From the NCBI GenBank assembly GCA_017642335.1, contig JAGCPF010000055.1, positions 1-57,431 on the forward strand: a DNA stretch of 57,431 nucleotides. The letters are read 5' to 3'. This DNA is from Fibrobacter sp. GTDB lineage: Bacteria > Fibrobacterota > Fibrobacteria > Fibrobacterales > Fibrobacteraceae. The notes beneath the pieces are model-generated. The model made no database searches. It was not told the DNA's origin and was given only the letters and a program-made list of their open reading frames with translations. Numbering within the stretch: position 1 is the stretch's first letter; each line of letters begins with the position of its first letter. Of the stretch, positions 32,208 to 40,482 are shown piece by piece. A program made the translations under genes and the position numbers.

Positions 32208-33416
32208 ATGAACGAATCCTACATCAACCCCTTCTACGACCGCCTGCCTGGCAGCTACCTTTTCTCCACTATCGCCCATAAAATCAAGGAATACCAGGGC
32301 GTGCATCCCGAGGCCGACATCATCCGCCTGGGTATCGGTGACGTGACGACTCCGCTTATCCCCGAGGTCATCAAGGCCATGCACAAAGCCGTCGACGAAA
32401 TGGCTGTGAAGGACTCCTTCCGCGGGTACGGCCCAGAACAGGGCTACGACTTTTTGCGCGAGGCTATTGTCCGTGGGGAATATACCGCTCGCGGTATCGA
32501 AATGGACCCGAACGACATCTTCGTGAGTGACGGATCCAAGTGCGATGTGGCTAATATCCAGGAACTCTTTTCAGAAAATGTAAAGATTGCCATTCCGGAC
32601 CCGGTTTATCCGGTCTATTTGGATTCCAACGTGATGGCAGGACGTACCGGTACGCTCCAGGCCGACGGGCATTTCTCCGAAGTGACCTACCTTGCTTCGA
32701 CTGCCGAGAACAACTTCCAGCCGGACTTGCCCAAGAATCCGGTGCAGCTGATTTACCTGTGCAGCCCGAACAACCCGACGGGCACGGTCCTCAGTCGCGA
32801 GACTTTACAGAAATTTGTCAATTACGCAAACGAGAACGGAGCCTTGATCCTGTTTGATGGCGCCTACAACTGCTATATCCAAGACGAAACGCTGCCGCAT
32901 TCCATTTTCGAGATTCCGGGAGCGCGTACTTGCGCTATCGAGTTCCGCAGCTTTAGCAAAACGGCCGGCTTCACGGGCGTGCGCTGCGCCTATACGGTCA
33001 TCCCGCACGAACTTTCGAAGCTGCATGCCATGTGGAACCGTCGCCAGTGTACCAAGTTCAATGGCGTGAACTACGTGACGCAGCGTGCAGCCGAAGCGAT
33101 TTATTCTCCGATCGGTTGGCAGCAGACCAAGGACGTCATTGCCGGTTACATGCGCACCGCAAAAGTCATCCGCCAGGAACTCACGGCTGCGGGCTACACG
33201 GTGTTCGGCGGCGAACATGCTCCGTACATCTGGTGGAAAATCGCTGATGGCGAAAAGTCCTTCGACTTCTTCGACCGGCTCTTGGCCACGTGCGAGGTGG
33301 TGGGCACCCCGGGCAGTGGATTCGGTCCCTGCGGCGAAGGATACTTCCGCTTGACTGCCTTCGGTGACTATGAACGTACGAAAGTTGCACTCCAGCGAAT
33401 TAAGGAGAAGCTTTGA
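32208..33416 (+). CDS. dapL: LL-diaminopimelate aminotransferase
   Basis: 402 residues, a class I/II PLP aminotransferase of the DapL family. It makes LL-DAP from tetrahydrodipicolinate in one step, bypassing the succinyl/acetyl routes. Diagnostic segments are DIIRLGIGDVTTPLIPEV at the start, SFRGYGPEQGYDFLREAI, YLCSPNNPTGTVLS, and the PLP Lys in RSFSKTAGFTGVRCAY (about Lys251), followed by NRRQCTKFNGVNYVTQ. GYFRLTAFG gives the carboxylate-binding Arg near the end. Its pairing with dapF supports the aminotransferase variant of lysine and DAP synthesis. Confidence 0.95.
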   Translation: MNESYINPFYDRLPGSYLFSTIAHKIKEYQGVHPEADIIRLGIGDVTTPLIPEVIKAMHKAVDEMAVKDSFRGYGPEQGYDFLREAIVRGEYTARGIEMDPNDIFVSDGSKCDVANIQELFSENVKIAIPDPVYPVYLDSNVMAGRTGTLQADGHFSEVTYLASTAENNFQPDLPKNPVQLIYLCSPNNPTGTVLSRETLQKFVNYANENGALILFDGAYNCYIQDETLPHSIFEIPGARTCAIEFRSFSKTAGFTGVRCAYTVIPHELSKLHAMWNRRQCTKFNGVNYVTQRAAEAIYSPIGWQQTKDVIAGYMRTAKVIRQELTAAGYTVFGGEHAPYIWWKIADGEKSFDFFDRLLATCEVVGTPGSGFGPCGEGYFRLTAFGDYERTKVALQRIKEKL

Positions 33417-33509
33417 GACTCGAGGAATGAGGCTCGAGCAGTGAGCTATGAGCTGTGAGGCTAGATCCTAACCCCTAAATCCCAACCCCTATCTCCTATT
33501 TACTATCTT
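33417..33509. repeat. Repeat spacer after dapL
   Basis: 93 nt containing an exact copy of GAGGCTCGAGCAGTGAGCTA plus TGAG (33432 region), also present downstream of dapF, then CCTAACCCC-type simple sequence. No sigma54 or other promoter was recognised for the next gene. Confidence 0.65.
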
Positions 33510-35036
33510 ATGCACATGCCATCTCCCATAGGTCCAGAAATCTCTGTAGTCCAGAAGATTAGCGTCGCGATTATCCACGAACGCAATGTGGAGAAATTGC
33601 TGGAAAACGTACTTGGCATCTTGGAATCTGAACTAGGAATGTTGCGCGGCACTTTCGCGCTCCTTTTTGGTGATACGCTCAAGATTGAAGCGTCCCGTGG
33701 ATTGGACGAATCCGAAAAACAGAAAGGTTTTTACCGTATGGGCGAGGGCATCACGGGCCATGTCGCCGAACGCGGTATCAGTCACGTGATTCCGGACCTT
33801 CGCAAGGATTCCCGCTTCTTGAACCGTACGGGCTCGCGCCATTATGAATCTCAGGTGGCGTTTATCTGCGTACCCCTGATTCATGACGAGCAGATTATCG
33901 GGACGCTCTCTATTGACCGCCCAGTTGACGGGTCGACAGACCTAGATCGTGACGTTGCTTTGCTGGAAATTATCGCGAATATCACGGGCGATGCCGCAAA
34001 TGAATGCATCGAACTGCATAACGAGCGCGAGGCTATGCTCGAGGAAAATCGCAAGCTTCGCGATATGCTGTCGAACAACCCAGGTGAACTGGTGGGCAAC
34101 TGCCGCGAGATGCAGATGATTTACGAGCAGGTGCGCCAGGTGGCCCCGAGCGATGCGACGGTCCTCATTCGTGGCGGTAGCGGTACGGGTAAGGAAATGA
34201 TTGCCCGTGCTATCGTGAACCTGTCTGCGAGAAAGGACAAGCCGTTCATCACGCTCAACTGTGCCGCTCTTCCAGAAAACCTGGTGGAAAGCGAACTGTT
34301 CGGTCACGAGAAGGGTGCCTTTACGGGTGCCGTGAACCGTCGTATCGGCCGTGCCGAAGCAGCCGATGGAGGAACGCTTTTCCTTGACGAAATTGGCGAT
34401 TTGACGATGCAGACGCAGGTCAAATTGCTGCGCTTTTTGCAAGAACGCACGTTCAGCCGTGTGGGCAGCAACGAAGAACTGCATTCCGACGTGCGCTTCT
34501 TGGCCGCCACGAGCCGAAACTTGGAAGAACTGATTGCGCAAGGCAAGTTCCGCGAAGACCTTTTCTACCGTTTGAACATTTTCCCCATCACGATGCCGGA
34601 TTTGGCAAAGCGCAAGTCCGATATCATCCTGCTGGCGGAACACTTTATCGAAAAGATGAATTTGCGGTATGGCAAGAAAATCGCGCGCCTTTCTACGACG
34701 GCGATAAACCTGCTCATGAGCTACCATTGGCCGGGTAACGTGCGTGAACTGGAAAACTGCATGGAACGCGCAGTGCTCACGGCGACGGACGACTGTGTCC
34801 ACAGCTACAACCTGCCGCCGTCATTGCAGACGAGTCTGAGTGCCGGTCCTGTCGGGGCTTCGGGTACAAAGACGGCTCCGCTCGACGTAATGATGAACAA
34901 TTACGAACGGGAAATCATTACCGAGGCCATCAAGCGCAACAACGGGAACCTTTCTGCGGCTGGCCGCGATTTGGGCGTTTCCCCGCGCATGATGAACTAC
35001 CGCATGAATAAGCTTGGAATAAAGTCAGGTCACTAG
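33510..35036 (+). CDS. NifA-like sigma54-dependent activator (GAF-AAA-FIS)
   Basis: 508 residues in NifA/FhlA-type order. The GAF sensor domain spans about 20-170 (ILESELGMLRGTFALLFG; VAFICVPLIHDEQIIGTLSI). The AAA+ domain spans about 190-420 with Walker A GGSGTGKE (usual GESGTGKE), the sigma54-contact loop GAFTGA near 269, Walker B GGTLFLDEIGD, and the arginine-finger region FREDLFYRLNIFPI. A C-terminal FIS-type helix-turn-helix follows (NGNLSAAGRDLGVSPRMMNYRM). It activates genes from -24/-12 promoters; the targets are not visible here, and no nif genes lie in the window. MHM offers two starts, 33510 or 33516. The 3' end overlaps mntP by 12 nt, convergently. Confidence 0.9.
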   Translation: MHMPSPIGPEISVVQKISVAIIHERNVEKLLENVLGILESELGMLRGTFALLFGDTLKIEASRGLDESEKQKGFYRMGEGITGHVAERGISHVIPDLRKDSRFLNRTGSRHYESQVAFICVPLIHDEQIIGTLSIDRPVDGSTDLDRDVALLEIIANITGDAANECIELHNEREAMLEENRKLRDMLSNNPGELVGNCREMQMIYEQVRQVAPSDATVLIRGGSGTGKEMIARAIVNLSARKDKPFITLNCAALPENLVESELFGHEKGAFTGAVNRRIGRAEAADGGTLFLDEIGDLTMQTQVKLLRFLQERTFSRVGSNEELHSDVRFLAATSRNLEELIAQGKFREDLFYRLNIFPITMPDLAKRKSDIILLAEHFIEKMNLRYGKKIARLSTTAINLLMSYHWPGNVRELENCMERAVLTATDDCVHSYNLPPSLQTSLSAGPVGASGTKTAPLDVMMNNYEREIITEAIKRNNGNLSAAGRDLGVSPRMMNYRMNKLGIKSGH

Positions 35037-35591
35037 AATCTTGATGCCGATGCCGACGAGGATGATGCCGGCGATGATTTCCGGTATTTTTGTCTTGAAA
35101 CGCTTGGCGGCGTGGCGTCCGGCTTCGTAGCCGATGATTCCCATAATAAAGCTCGCTGCCGCGATGGCAGAGGTAGCGAAAACCATGTTGGCGTTCACGA
35201 AGGCAAACGAGATGCCGACTGCGAATGCGTCGATGCTAGTTGCTACGGACAAAAGCAGGATGTTCGCGATGGTCAGGTTCTTGACCGCGATTTTTTCGCC
35301 TTCTTCTTCAACGGAATTCCCGCGCACGGCTCCCCAAATCATGCGGGCGCCAAGAATGCACAGGATTGTGCAGGCGATGGGCGATCCGATGGCGTTGAAC
35401 CAGCGTTCTGCAAAGCTGCCGAGGAAGTACCCGATGAGCGTCATCATGCCCTGGAACACTCCGAAACTAACGGCTTGGAGTGTTGCGCGACTATAGGGGA
35501 TTCCCGACTTGGAAAGCCCGGTGGCGATGGCGACTGCGAAGCAATCCATCGCCTCGACTATCGCGATGATGATGATTTCAACGATACCCAT
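35025..35591 (-). CDS. mntP: Manganese efflux pump MntP
   Basis: 188 residues with six membrane segments in two similar halves. Each half starts with a conserved Asp-containing helix, EAMDCFAVAIATG and SIDAFAVGISFAF, the signature of the MntP/YebN family. It exports excess Mn2+ across the inner membrane. A polar loop (VRGNSVEEEGEKIAVK) separates the halves. The gene overlaps the end of the NifA-like gene convergently by 12 nt and follows the Aas-type gene by 7 nt on the same strand, suggesting cotranscription. No Mn riboswitch (yybP-ykoY) is visible in the 7-nt gap. Confidence 0.93.
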   Translation of the reverse strand: MGIVEIIIIAIVEAMDCFAVAIATGLSKSGIPYSRATLQAVSFGVFQGMMTLIGYFLGSFAERWFNAIGSPIACTILCILGARMIWGAVRGNSVEEEGEKIAVKNLTIANILLLSVATSIDAFAVGISFAFVNANMVFATSAIAAASFIMGIIGYEAGRHAAKRFKTKIPEIIAGIILVGIGIKILVT

Positions 35592-35598
35592 ATGCTAT

Positions 35599-38500
35599 TT
35601 ATTTTGCAAAGTTTTTCCGATTTTCTTCGAGTTCTGTCGCCATTTTTTTCATTCCGGGGAAATCCCATTTTCCGGAACCGAGCTTCGGAATTTCGTTGAC
35701 GCAGAATACCGAGCCGGGGAGCATCAGAGGCGGCATGCCCGACTTGCGCAAACTGCGTGAAATTTCTTCGGTATCGAGGTTCCCCTTGACCAGCAGCACG
35801 ATGCGCTCGCCCTTCGCCGAATCGGCAACGGCTGTCACGGCAAATTCCGAGCCTTCGAGTACCTTCGTTTCGGCAATGCGGAGTTCCACGGCGGTAAGCG
35901 AAATCATTTCGCCGCCGAGTTTTGCGAAACGGCTGTAACGGCCGAGAATCTGCACGAATCCGTCCTTTGTGATGGAGCACTTGTCGCCTGTCTTGTACCA
36001 GCGGCGCCCATCGATTTCAAGGATGACATTATCGGTTTTTTCCTTGTCTTTAAGATAACCCTTCATCACCTGCGGACCGGTCACGACAAGCATGCCTTCT
36101 GCGCCTTGGGGCAGGAATTCGTTCGTTTCGGGGTCGATGATGGCGCATACGGCGCCCGGAGTCGGAAGCCCGATACTCGTGGGATCGCTGCATTTTTCCA
36201 TCGTGAGGAAGTCGTCGAGCAACACGTTGGGCGCGTTGATTGTCGTAAGCGGCGTAAGTTCCGTGCAGCCGTAGCCTTCGTAGATGTCCTTGCCGAACTT
36301 GAGTTTGAATGCTTCGCGCATTTCGGGGCGGAGCTTTTCGGCACCGGCGATAATGTAGCGCAGCGAATCGAGACACATCGGGTGGACCCAGCGGTTGATG
36401 GCGATGGCGCGCAGGAACGTGGGCGTGCCCATCATGATGGTTGTCTTGTACTGGGCGCACACGCGGGCGAGCGTCTTGATGTCAGTCGGGTCGGGGCAGA
36501 GCACCATCGGCACGCCGTCCAAAAGCGGCAAGATGAAGGTGAGCGTAAAACCGAAGGAATGGAACAGCGGGAGCAGCGCCGTCATGACGTCCGTGCGGCA
36601 GAGCTTTATGACATAGTCACCCTGCTGCGCATTCGAGATGACGTTCTTGTGCGTGAGTTCGACACCCTTGGGCGTGCCTTCGGAGCCCGAACTGAACAGG
36701 ATGACGGCGTCGTCGTTCAACTTCGCGGCCGAGAACCAGAGGCGGCGCAGGAGCCCTTCCGGACAGGCCATGATTATCGCTGTCGAAAGAATCTTGCTTA
36801 CCGTAGAAATCTTTGCTTCCTCTTCGTCGAGGTATATCATAGCGCACTTGCCAGCAATCTGCGCGAAGGCGATGTTCTTTGAGCACAGCTTGTCGAAGAA
36901 GGCGTGCGTCGTGATGACGGTTTTTACGTCCGCCTTGTCGATGCATCCGAGGATGGTGTCGACCGGGGCGGAATAGTTCAGGTTCACGCTGGTCTTGCCT
37001 GTGCCGAGAATCGAGATGATGCCGAGGGCCGCATCCCTGCTCGTGGGTAGCATGAAGCCGACATGCTTGTCGCTCTTGGTGGCGGACTTAATGATACGGC
37101 CGAAGTAGTGACAGAGGCGGATCATGCCGTAGCCGTTCACGTGGTTGCCTGCGGGGTCGATAAGTATCGGACGGAAACGGCGCTTGCGCATCGCCTTGAA
37201 CCAGAGCGGGACTATCGTTTGCGAATGGTCCATTGCGACGTTCCAGATGTCGGTCCCCAGGAATTCCAGTTCCTTGTGGATGGTCTCTTCTGGCGTGTTT
37301 GCCGGAAGCATCTTGCCGTAGCCGACGCTGATGACGCGGTTGAATGCCTGCGGACGGTTCACGCTTTCGGAGGCGTGGCTGTAGCGGCTGCCCCACAGCC
37401 CCTGGATGTAGAACGGGACAATCGGGGCGTTCGTGTCTTCAAAGGCCTTCGAATAATCGAGCGAGAACGACGACATGAACGCTTTCTTGGAAACTTCGCC
37501 TTCGGGGAAGATGACGACGGCTTCGCCCTTCTTCAGGGCTTCGTGGATGCGCTCCATTGCGGGGACGGGGTCGCGGCGGTTGATGTTGATGAAGAACTTT
37601 CCGTGAGAGAACCAGCGCTGGTACCAGTCGGCGAACGTGTTGCGGTTGCTTGCGATGCGGAGCGGCCTGGGCGACGTCATCTGCAGCACGGCCCAGTCGA
37701 TAAAGCTGAAATGCGGACCCACGAGAATGACCGGGCCCGATTCCGGAATGTTTTGGACGCCAACGACCTTGACGCGGTAGCGGAATACGAACGCGAATGC
37801 GAAACGGAGGGCTGCGCGCAAAAGCGGCATCGGGGTGTGCCGGAGGTTCATGATGAAGCTGAGGGCGAGGATGACTGCAAGAATCATGAAGCAGTAATCC
37901 AGCGTAACCGGCGTAAATATGAGGAGCAGGGTCTGTCCGCCCATGACGAGCACGAGGAACGCCATCTGGATCATGTTCGCAACGGCGTGGATGCGCCCTG
38001 CCGTGTCGGGCCGGGTGAAGTTCTGGATGACCGTCCGGAGGATGACGAATGCGCAACCCGCGCTCCAGCCGATAATGCCGTAAAGTACCGCCTGCAGCCA
38101 GCCGTTGTGTACAAAGGGGAGCGCGAACATGGTGATGGAGGATGCTACAGCCGAGAACGGGATGAGGCCTGTTTCGACAAAGCCCTTGGATGCCCAACTG
38201 GCGGAGAGCGATCCGAACACGTAGCCCATGGTGACGATGAACATCGAGATGGGGATGACCGCCGTGTTGAGCATGTCCGTCATGTTCTGGATGAGGATGA
38301 GGAAGATCTGCGTTACGCCCCAGAATGCGGAAAGGCCCAGGATGGAAAGACGGACGATGGGGTGCCTCCAGGTGGCCGCGAAGTTACGGCGGGAGGAGCG
38401 CATCCGGAGCTTCGTCTGCATCTTTCCCACCTTGATGCAGAAACAGCAGATGCTAGCAAGAACGCTCAGTCCGAGGTAAATCCAGAGGGTGAGATCGATG

Positions 38501-39006
38501 CTGACAGGGGAGTCCGGTCTGCCGGAAAGGCCCATGGCGAAGAATGCCGCGCCTGCCGTACCGAGCACAGAAAGGGCCATGTACCAGGCGTTGATTTTCA
38601 CCAAATCTTCGCTTTCGACCATCTCTTTCATGATACCGAGCTTTGCCGGAGTGAGGATGGCGAGGAAAACGCCGTAAAGACCAAGCAGGCCGTAGGCCAC
38701 CCATTCGGCGCCTGCCACATAACAAACAACGATGGCGATAACGGCCGCAACCATCCCCACCGACGACCAGGCCATGACACGGCCCTTGCGGAAGTGTCCG
38801 GCGAAATAGCTTGCTGCCGGCATCATGAAAATGCTTGGCGAGAAGATGGCGACCTGAAGAAGCATGCTGCGCCACCAGAATGCGGAGCCCTCGAACGAGA
38901 ACGACAGCCAGCGCTGGAAGTGGACGAACAACCCCATTTGCACAAAAATACTGCAAAAGACGAATATCAGGAAGGCAATAACGTTCGGGTATTTGCTCAG
39001 CTTCAT
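35599..39006 (-). CDS. aas: Trifunctional LplT-PlsC-Aas lysophospholipid protein
   Basis: 1,135 residues with three fused functions. About 1-400 is an MFS-type transporter with some 12 helices (LplT-like lysophospholipid flippase). About 420-600 is a PlsC-type acyltransferase with the HX4D motif HFSFID near 432 and FPEGE. About 630-1135 is an AMP-forming acyl-ACP synthetase with LFSSGSEGTPKGVELTHKN near 767, GYGCTELTPL and YKTGD. In E. coli these are the separate LplT and Aas proteins, which import and reacylate lysophosphatidylethanolamine; the fusion performs membrane repair in one chain. ATG 39006 (MKLSKYPNVIAFLIF) is chosen over a longer frame because the first membrane helix starts there. 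Confidence 0.92.
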   Translation of the reverse strand: MKLSKYPNVIAFLIFVFCSIFVQMGLFVHFQRWLSFSFEGSAFWWRSMLLQVAIFSPSIFMMPAASYFAGHFRKGRVMAWSSVGMVAAVIAIVVCYVAGAEWVAYGLLGLYGVFLAILTPAKLGIMKEMVESEDLVKINAWYMALSVLGTAGAAFFAMGLSGRPDSPVSIDLTLWIYLGLSVLASICCFCIKVGKMQTKLRMRSSRRNFAATWRHPIVRLSILGLSAFWGVTQIFLILIQNMTDMLNTAVIPISMFIVTMGYVFGSLSASWASKGFVETGLIPFSAVASSITMFALPFVHNGWLQAVLYGIIGWSAGCAFVILRTVIQNFTRPDTAGRIHAVANMIQMAFLVLVMGGQTLLLIFTPVTLDYCFMILAVILALSFIMNLRHTPMPLLRAALRFAFAFVFRYRVKVVGVQNIPESGPVILVGPHFSFIDWAVLQMTSPRPLRIASNRNTFADWYQRWFSHGKFFININRRDPVPAMERIHEALKKGEAVVIFPEGEVSKKAFMSSFSLDYSKAFEDTNAPIVPFYIQGLWGSRYSHASESVNRPQAFNRVISVGYGKMLPANTPEETIHKELEFLGTDIWNVAMDHSQTIVPLWFKAMRKRRFRPILIDPAGNHVNGYGMIRLCHYFGRIIKSATKSDKHVGFMLPTSRDAALGIISILGTGKTSVNLNYSAPVDTILGCIDKADVKTVITTHAFFDKLCSKNIAFAQIAGKCAMIYLDEEEAKISTVSKILSTAIIMACPEGLLRRLWFSAAKLNDDAVILFSSGSEGTPKGVELTHKNVISNAQQGDYVIKLCRTDVMTALLPLFHSFGFTLTFILPLLDGVPMVLCPDPTDIKTLARVCAQYKTTIMMGTPTFLRAIAINRWVHPMCLDSLRYIIAGAEKLRPEMREAFKLKFGKDIYEGYGCTELTPLTTINAPNVLLDDFLTMEKCSDPTSIGLPTPGAVCAIIDPETNEFLPQGAEGMLVVTGPQVMKGYLKDKEKTDNVILEIDGRRWYKTGDKCSITKDGFVQILGRYSRFAKLGGEMISLTAVELRIAETKVLEGSEFAVTAVADSAKGERIVLLVKGNLDTEEISRSLRKSGMPPLMLPGSVFCVNEIPKLGSGKWDFPGMKKMATELEENRKNFAK

Positions 39007-39158
39007 AAATCCTCTATAAGAGAATCCAAAGATAGTATTTTGTAACATTCCCTCTATTCTTCCTGTATTCAGCCTCGTTTAAATTTATTTGAGAATTTGC
39101 GCTTAATGGTCACTTAGCGTTGTTTTGGGGACTTATTGGGTGAAACTTGCATCTTTGT

Positions 39159-39166
39159 TATATTTT
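39159..39166 (+). promoter_or_regulatory. Promoter box TATATTTT before ThiE/TenI-like gene
   Basis: TTGGGT (39136-39141), 17 nt, TATATT, then TTG. The ATG follows 4 nt after the octamer, so a leaderless mRNA is likely. Confidence 0.5.
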
Positions 39167-39170
39167 GCGT

Positions 39171-39794
39171 ATGCGGTTATGGGTCATTACATCCCCGGAT
39201 GATTTCGCCTCGGAATATGACGACATCGAGGAGATGTTCCGTCGTGGGCTTACTCGGCTGATTTTGGATAAGCGCTCTAGGTCTGGGGGATATGTCGGGG
39301 CCGATGAATACGAACGCTGGCTGCTCGGGCTTCCGATGGAATTTCGCGACCGGATTTGGCTGCAGGGGACTCCGGACATGGCCGAGCAACTGGATGTCCG
39401 CGGTTGCATCTGCGATGCTCGGTTGCTTGTTGGCGCTGTTCCCGAGCGCTGGAAACGCATGAATTGCATTGCAAAAGTGCTCAATCCTGAGGATTTTGCC
39501 CGGTTGCCCGAATGGGTTTCGGGTGCGCTGGTCGGCCCGGTATTCCAGCCCCTTTCCGCTTTGGGGCCTGTAGATGCCCTTGGCATGGATTTTGTTAAGT
39601 CGGCGTACGGATGCGAAAACGGCGCAACATCCCTTCCGCTGATCCTGAGTGGCGGCGTAGACGTGGATTCCATCGAGGAATTTCATAAAATGGCTCCAGC
39701 CGGTGTGGCGAGCCTTGGGGGAGTTTGGAATTATGCGGATCCGGTAAACGCTTTCGTGAAATTGAACCGGTCCTGCGGGAAAAGTCCTTTGTAA
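39171..39794 (+). CDS. ThiE/TenI-like TIM-barrel protein
   Basis: 207 residues. Order and spacing resemble the thiamine phosphate synthase/TenI family: MRLWVITSPDDF (strand 1), GLTRLILDKR, RIWLQGTPDMAEQLDVRGCI, ALVGPVFQPLSALG and PLILSGGVDVDSIEEFHKMAPAGVASLGGV. ThiE's diphosphate- and pyrimidine-binding residues (the DD and the STH/TPTKT loop) are not evident, which favours TenI (thiazole tautomerase-like) or a diverged relative. No other thiamine genes lie nearby. The start follows a promoter box by 4 nt. Confidence 0.65.
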   Translation: MRLWVITSPDDFASEYDDIEEMFRRGLTRLILDKRSRSGGYVGADEYERWLLGLPMEFRDRIWLQGTPDMAEQLDVRGCICDARLLVGAVPERWKRMNCIAKVLNPEDFARLPEWVSGALVGPVFQPLSALGPVDALGMDFVKSAYGCENGATSLPLILSGGVDVDSIEEFHKMAPAGVASLGGVWNYADPVNAFVKLNRSCGKSPL

Positions 39795-39858
39795 AAATTT
39801 TTTAGAACAAACGGCGGTATACTTTTTGTTATCTTATATGGGTACCGGAGGAAAAACC

Positions 39859-40473
39859 TTGTCTCTGAAGAAATTTTCATTTTTGTTTGTCGCTTTAAGC
39901 CTGTTTGGCTTTTCGCATTCGTTTGAACTGAAACCCTTTGCTCAGTTTTATTTTCCGACGGACGCCACGGTGTCCAAGGATTCGATGGACGTGTCCGCCG
40001 AGCAGGAATGGGAAACCAATTTTGTCATCGAGGCTGGTATCGAGGCTCTCTCTTCAGCTGAGTTCAACCCGATGCGCTACGGTTTAGGTGTTGGTTTCCG
40101 CAGTGCGCAGCAGAGTGACGGTGTGGAGGCTGCCCCGCCTTCCATTCCCATTTGGTTTGTGCTCTCGTTCGGCCGAATCATGAGGGAAAGCATCGTTTCG
40201 CCTTACGTGTCGGTGAGGGGAGGCTATCTTACCCCGATTACGGTGGACGGCAACTGGTGGGAACGCCCGCTCAATTACTTCGCCAATTGCGGTGTGGGAG
40301 TCGTGTTGCCGTTAGGATTCACGGTGGAAGCCAGTATTGACTATTCTTCCATGCAAAAATCCTATTCGGATGCGGATATCAAGTATCGAGTGTCCTCGCT
40401 CCGTATCGGCATCTTGCTGGCGATGAATATCGTGGTTTCTCACGATAAAATGTATAAGCAGACATCCGACTAG
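39859..40473 (+). CDS. Outer-membrane beta-barrel-type protein
   Basis: 204 residues. The start is probably the TTG at 39859, because GGAGG lies 7 nt upstream and the product then begins with a signal peptide (MSLKKFSFLFVALSLFGFSHS). An ATG at 39838 is in frame but has no ribosome site. The mature part has alternating beta strands (ELKPFAQFYFPTDA; MRYGLGVGFRSAQQ; IPIWFVLSFGRI; SPYVSVRGGYLTPI; FTVEASIDYSSMQKS), suggesting an eight-stranded barrel. No family is recognised. It ends 9 nt from the convergent end of the first giant VWA gene. Confidence 0.65.
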   Translation: MSLKKFSFLFVALSLFGFSHSFELKPFAQFYFPTDATVSKDSMDVSAEQEWETNFVIEAGIEALSSAEFNPMRYGLGVGFRSAQQSDGVEAAPPSIPIWFVLSFGRIMRESIVSPYVSVRGGYLTPITVDGNWWERPLNYFANCGVGVVLPLGFTVEASIDYSSMQKSYSDADIKYRVSSLRIGILLAMNIVVSHDKMYKQTSD

Positions 40474-40482
40474 GTTGCTCGG

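Noticed and set aside
37063..39045. A 660-residue plus-strand frame opposite the LplT-PlsC-Aas gene
   Set aside because: Same kind of artefact: antisense to a well-supported gene and low complexity (Glu/Arg/His-rich).
39826..39858. Upstream start (TTG 39826 or ATG 39838) for the beta-barrel gene
   Set aside because: The GGAGG ribosome site lies between them and TTG 39859, and the signal peptide begins at 39859.
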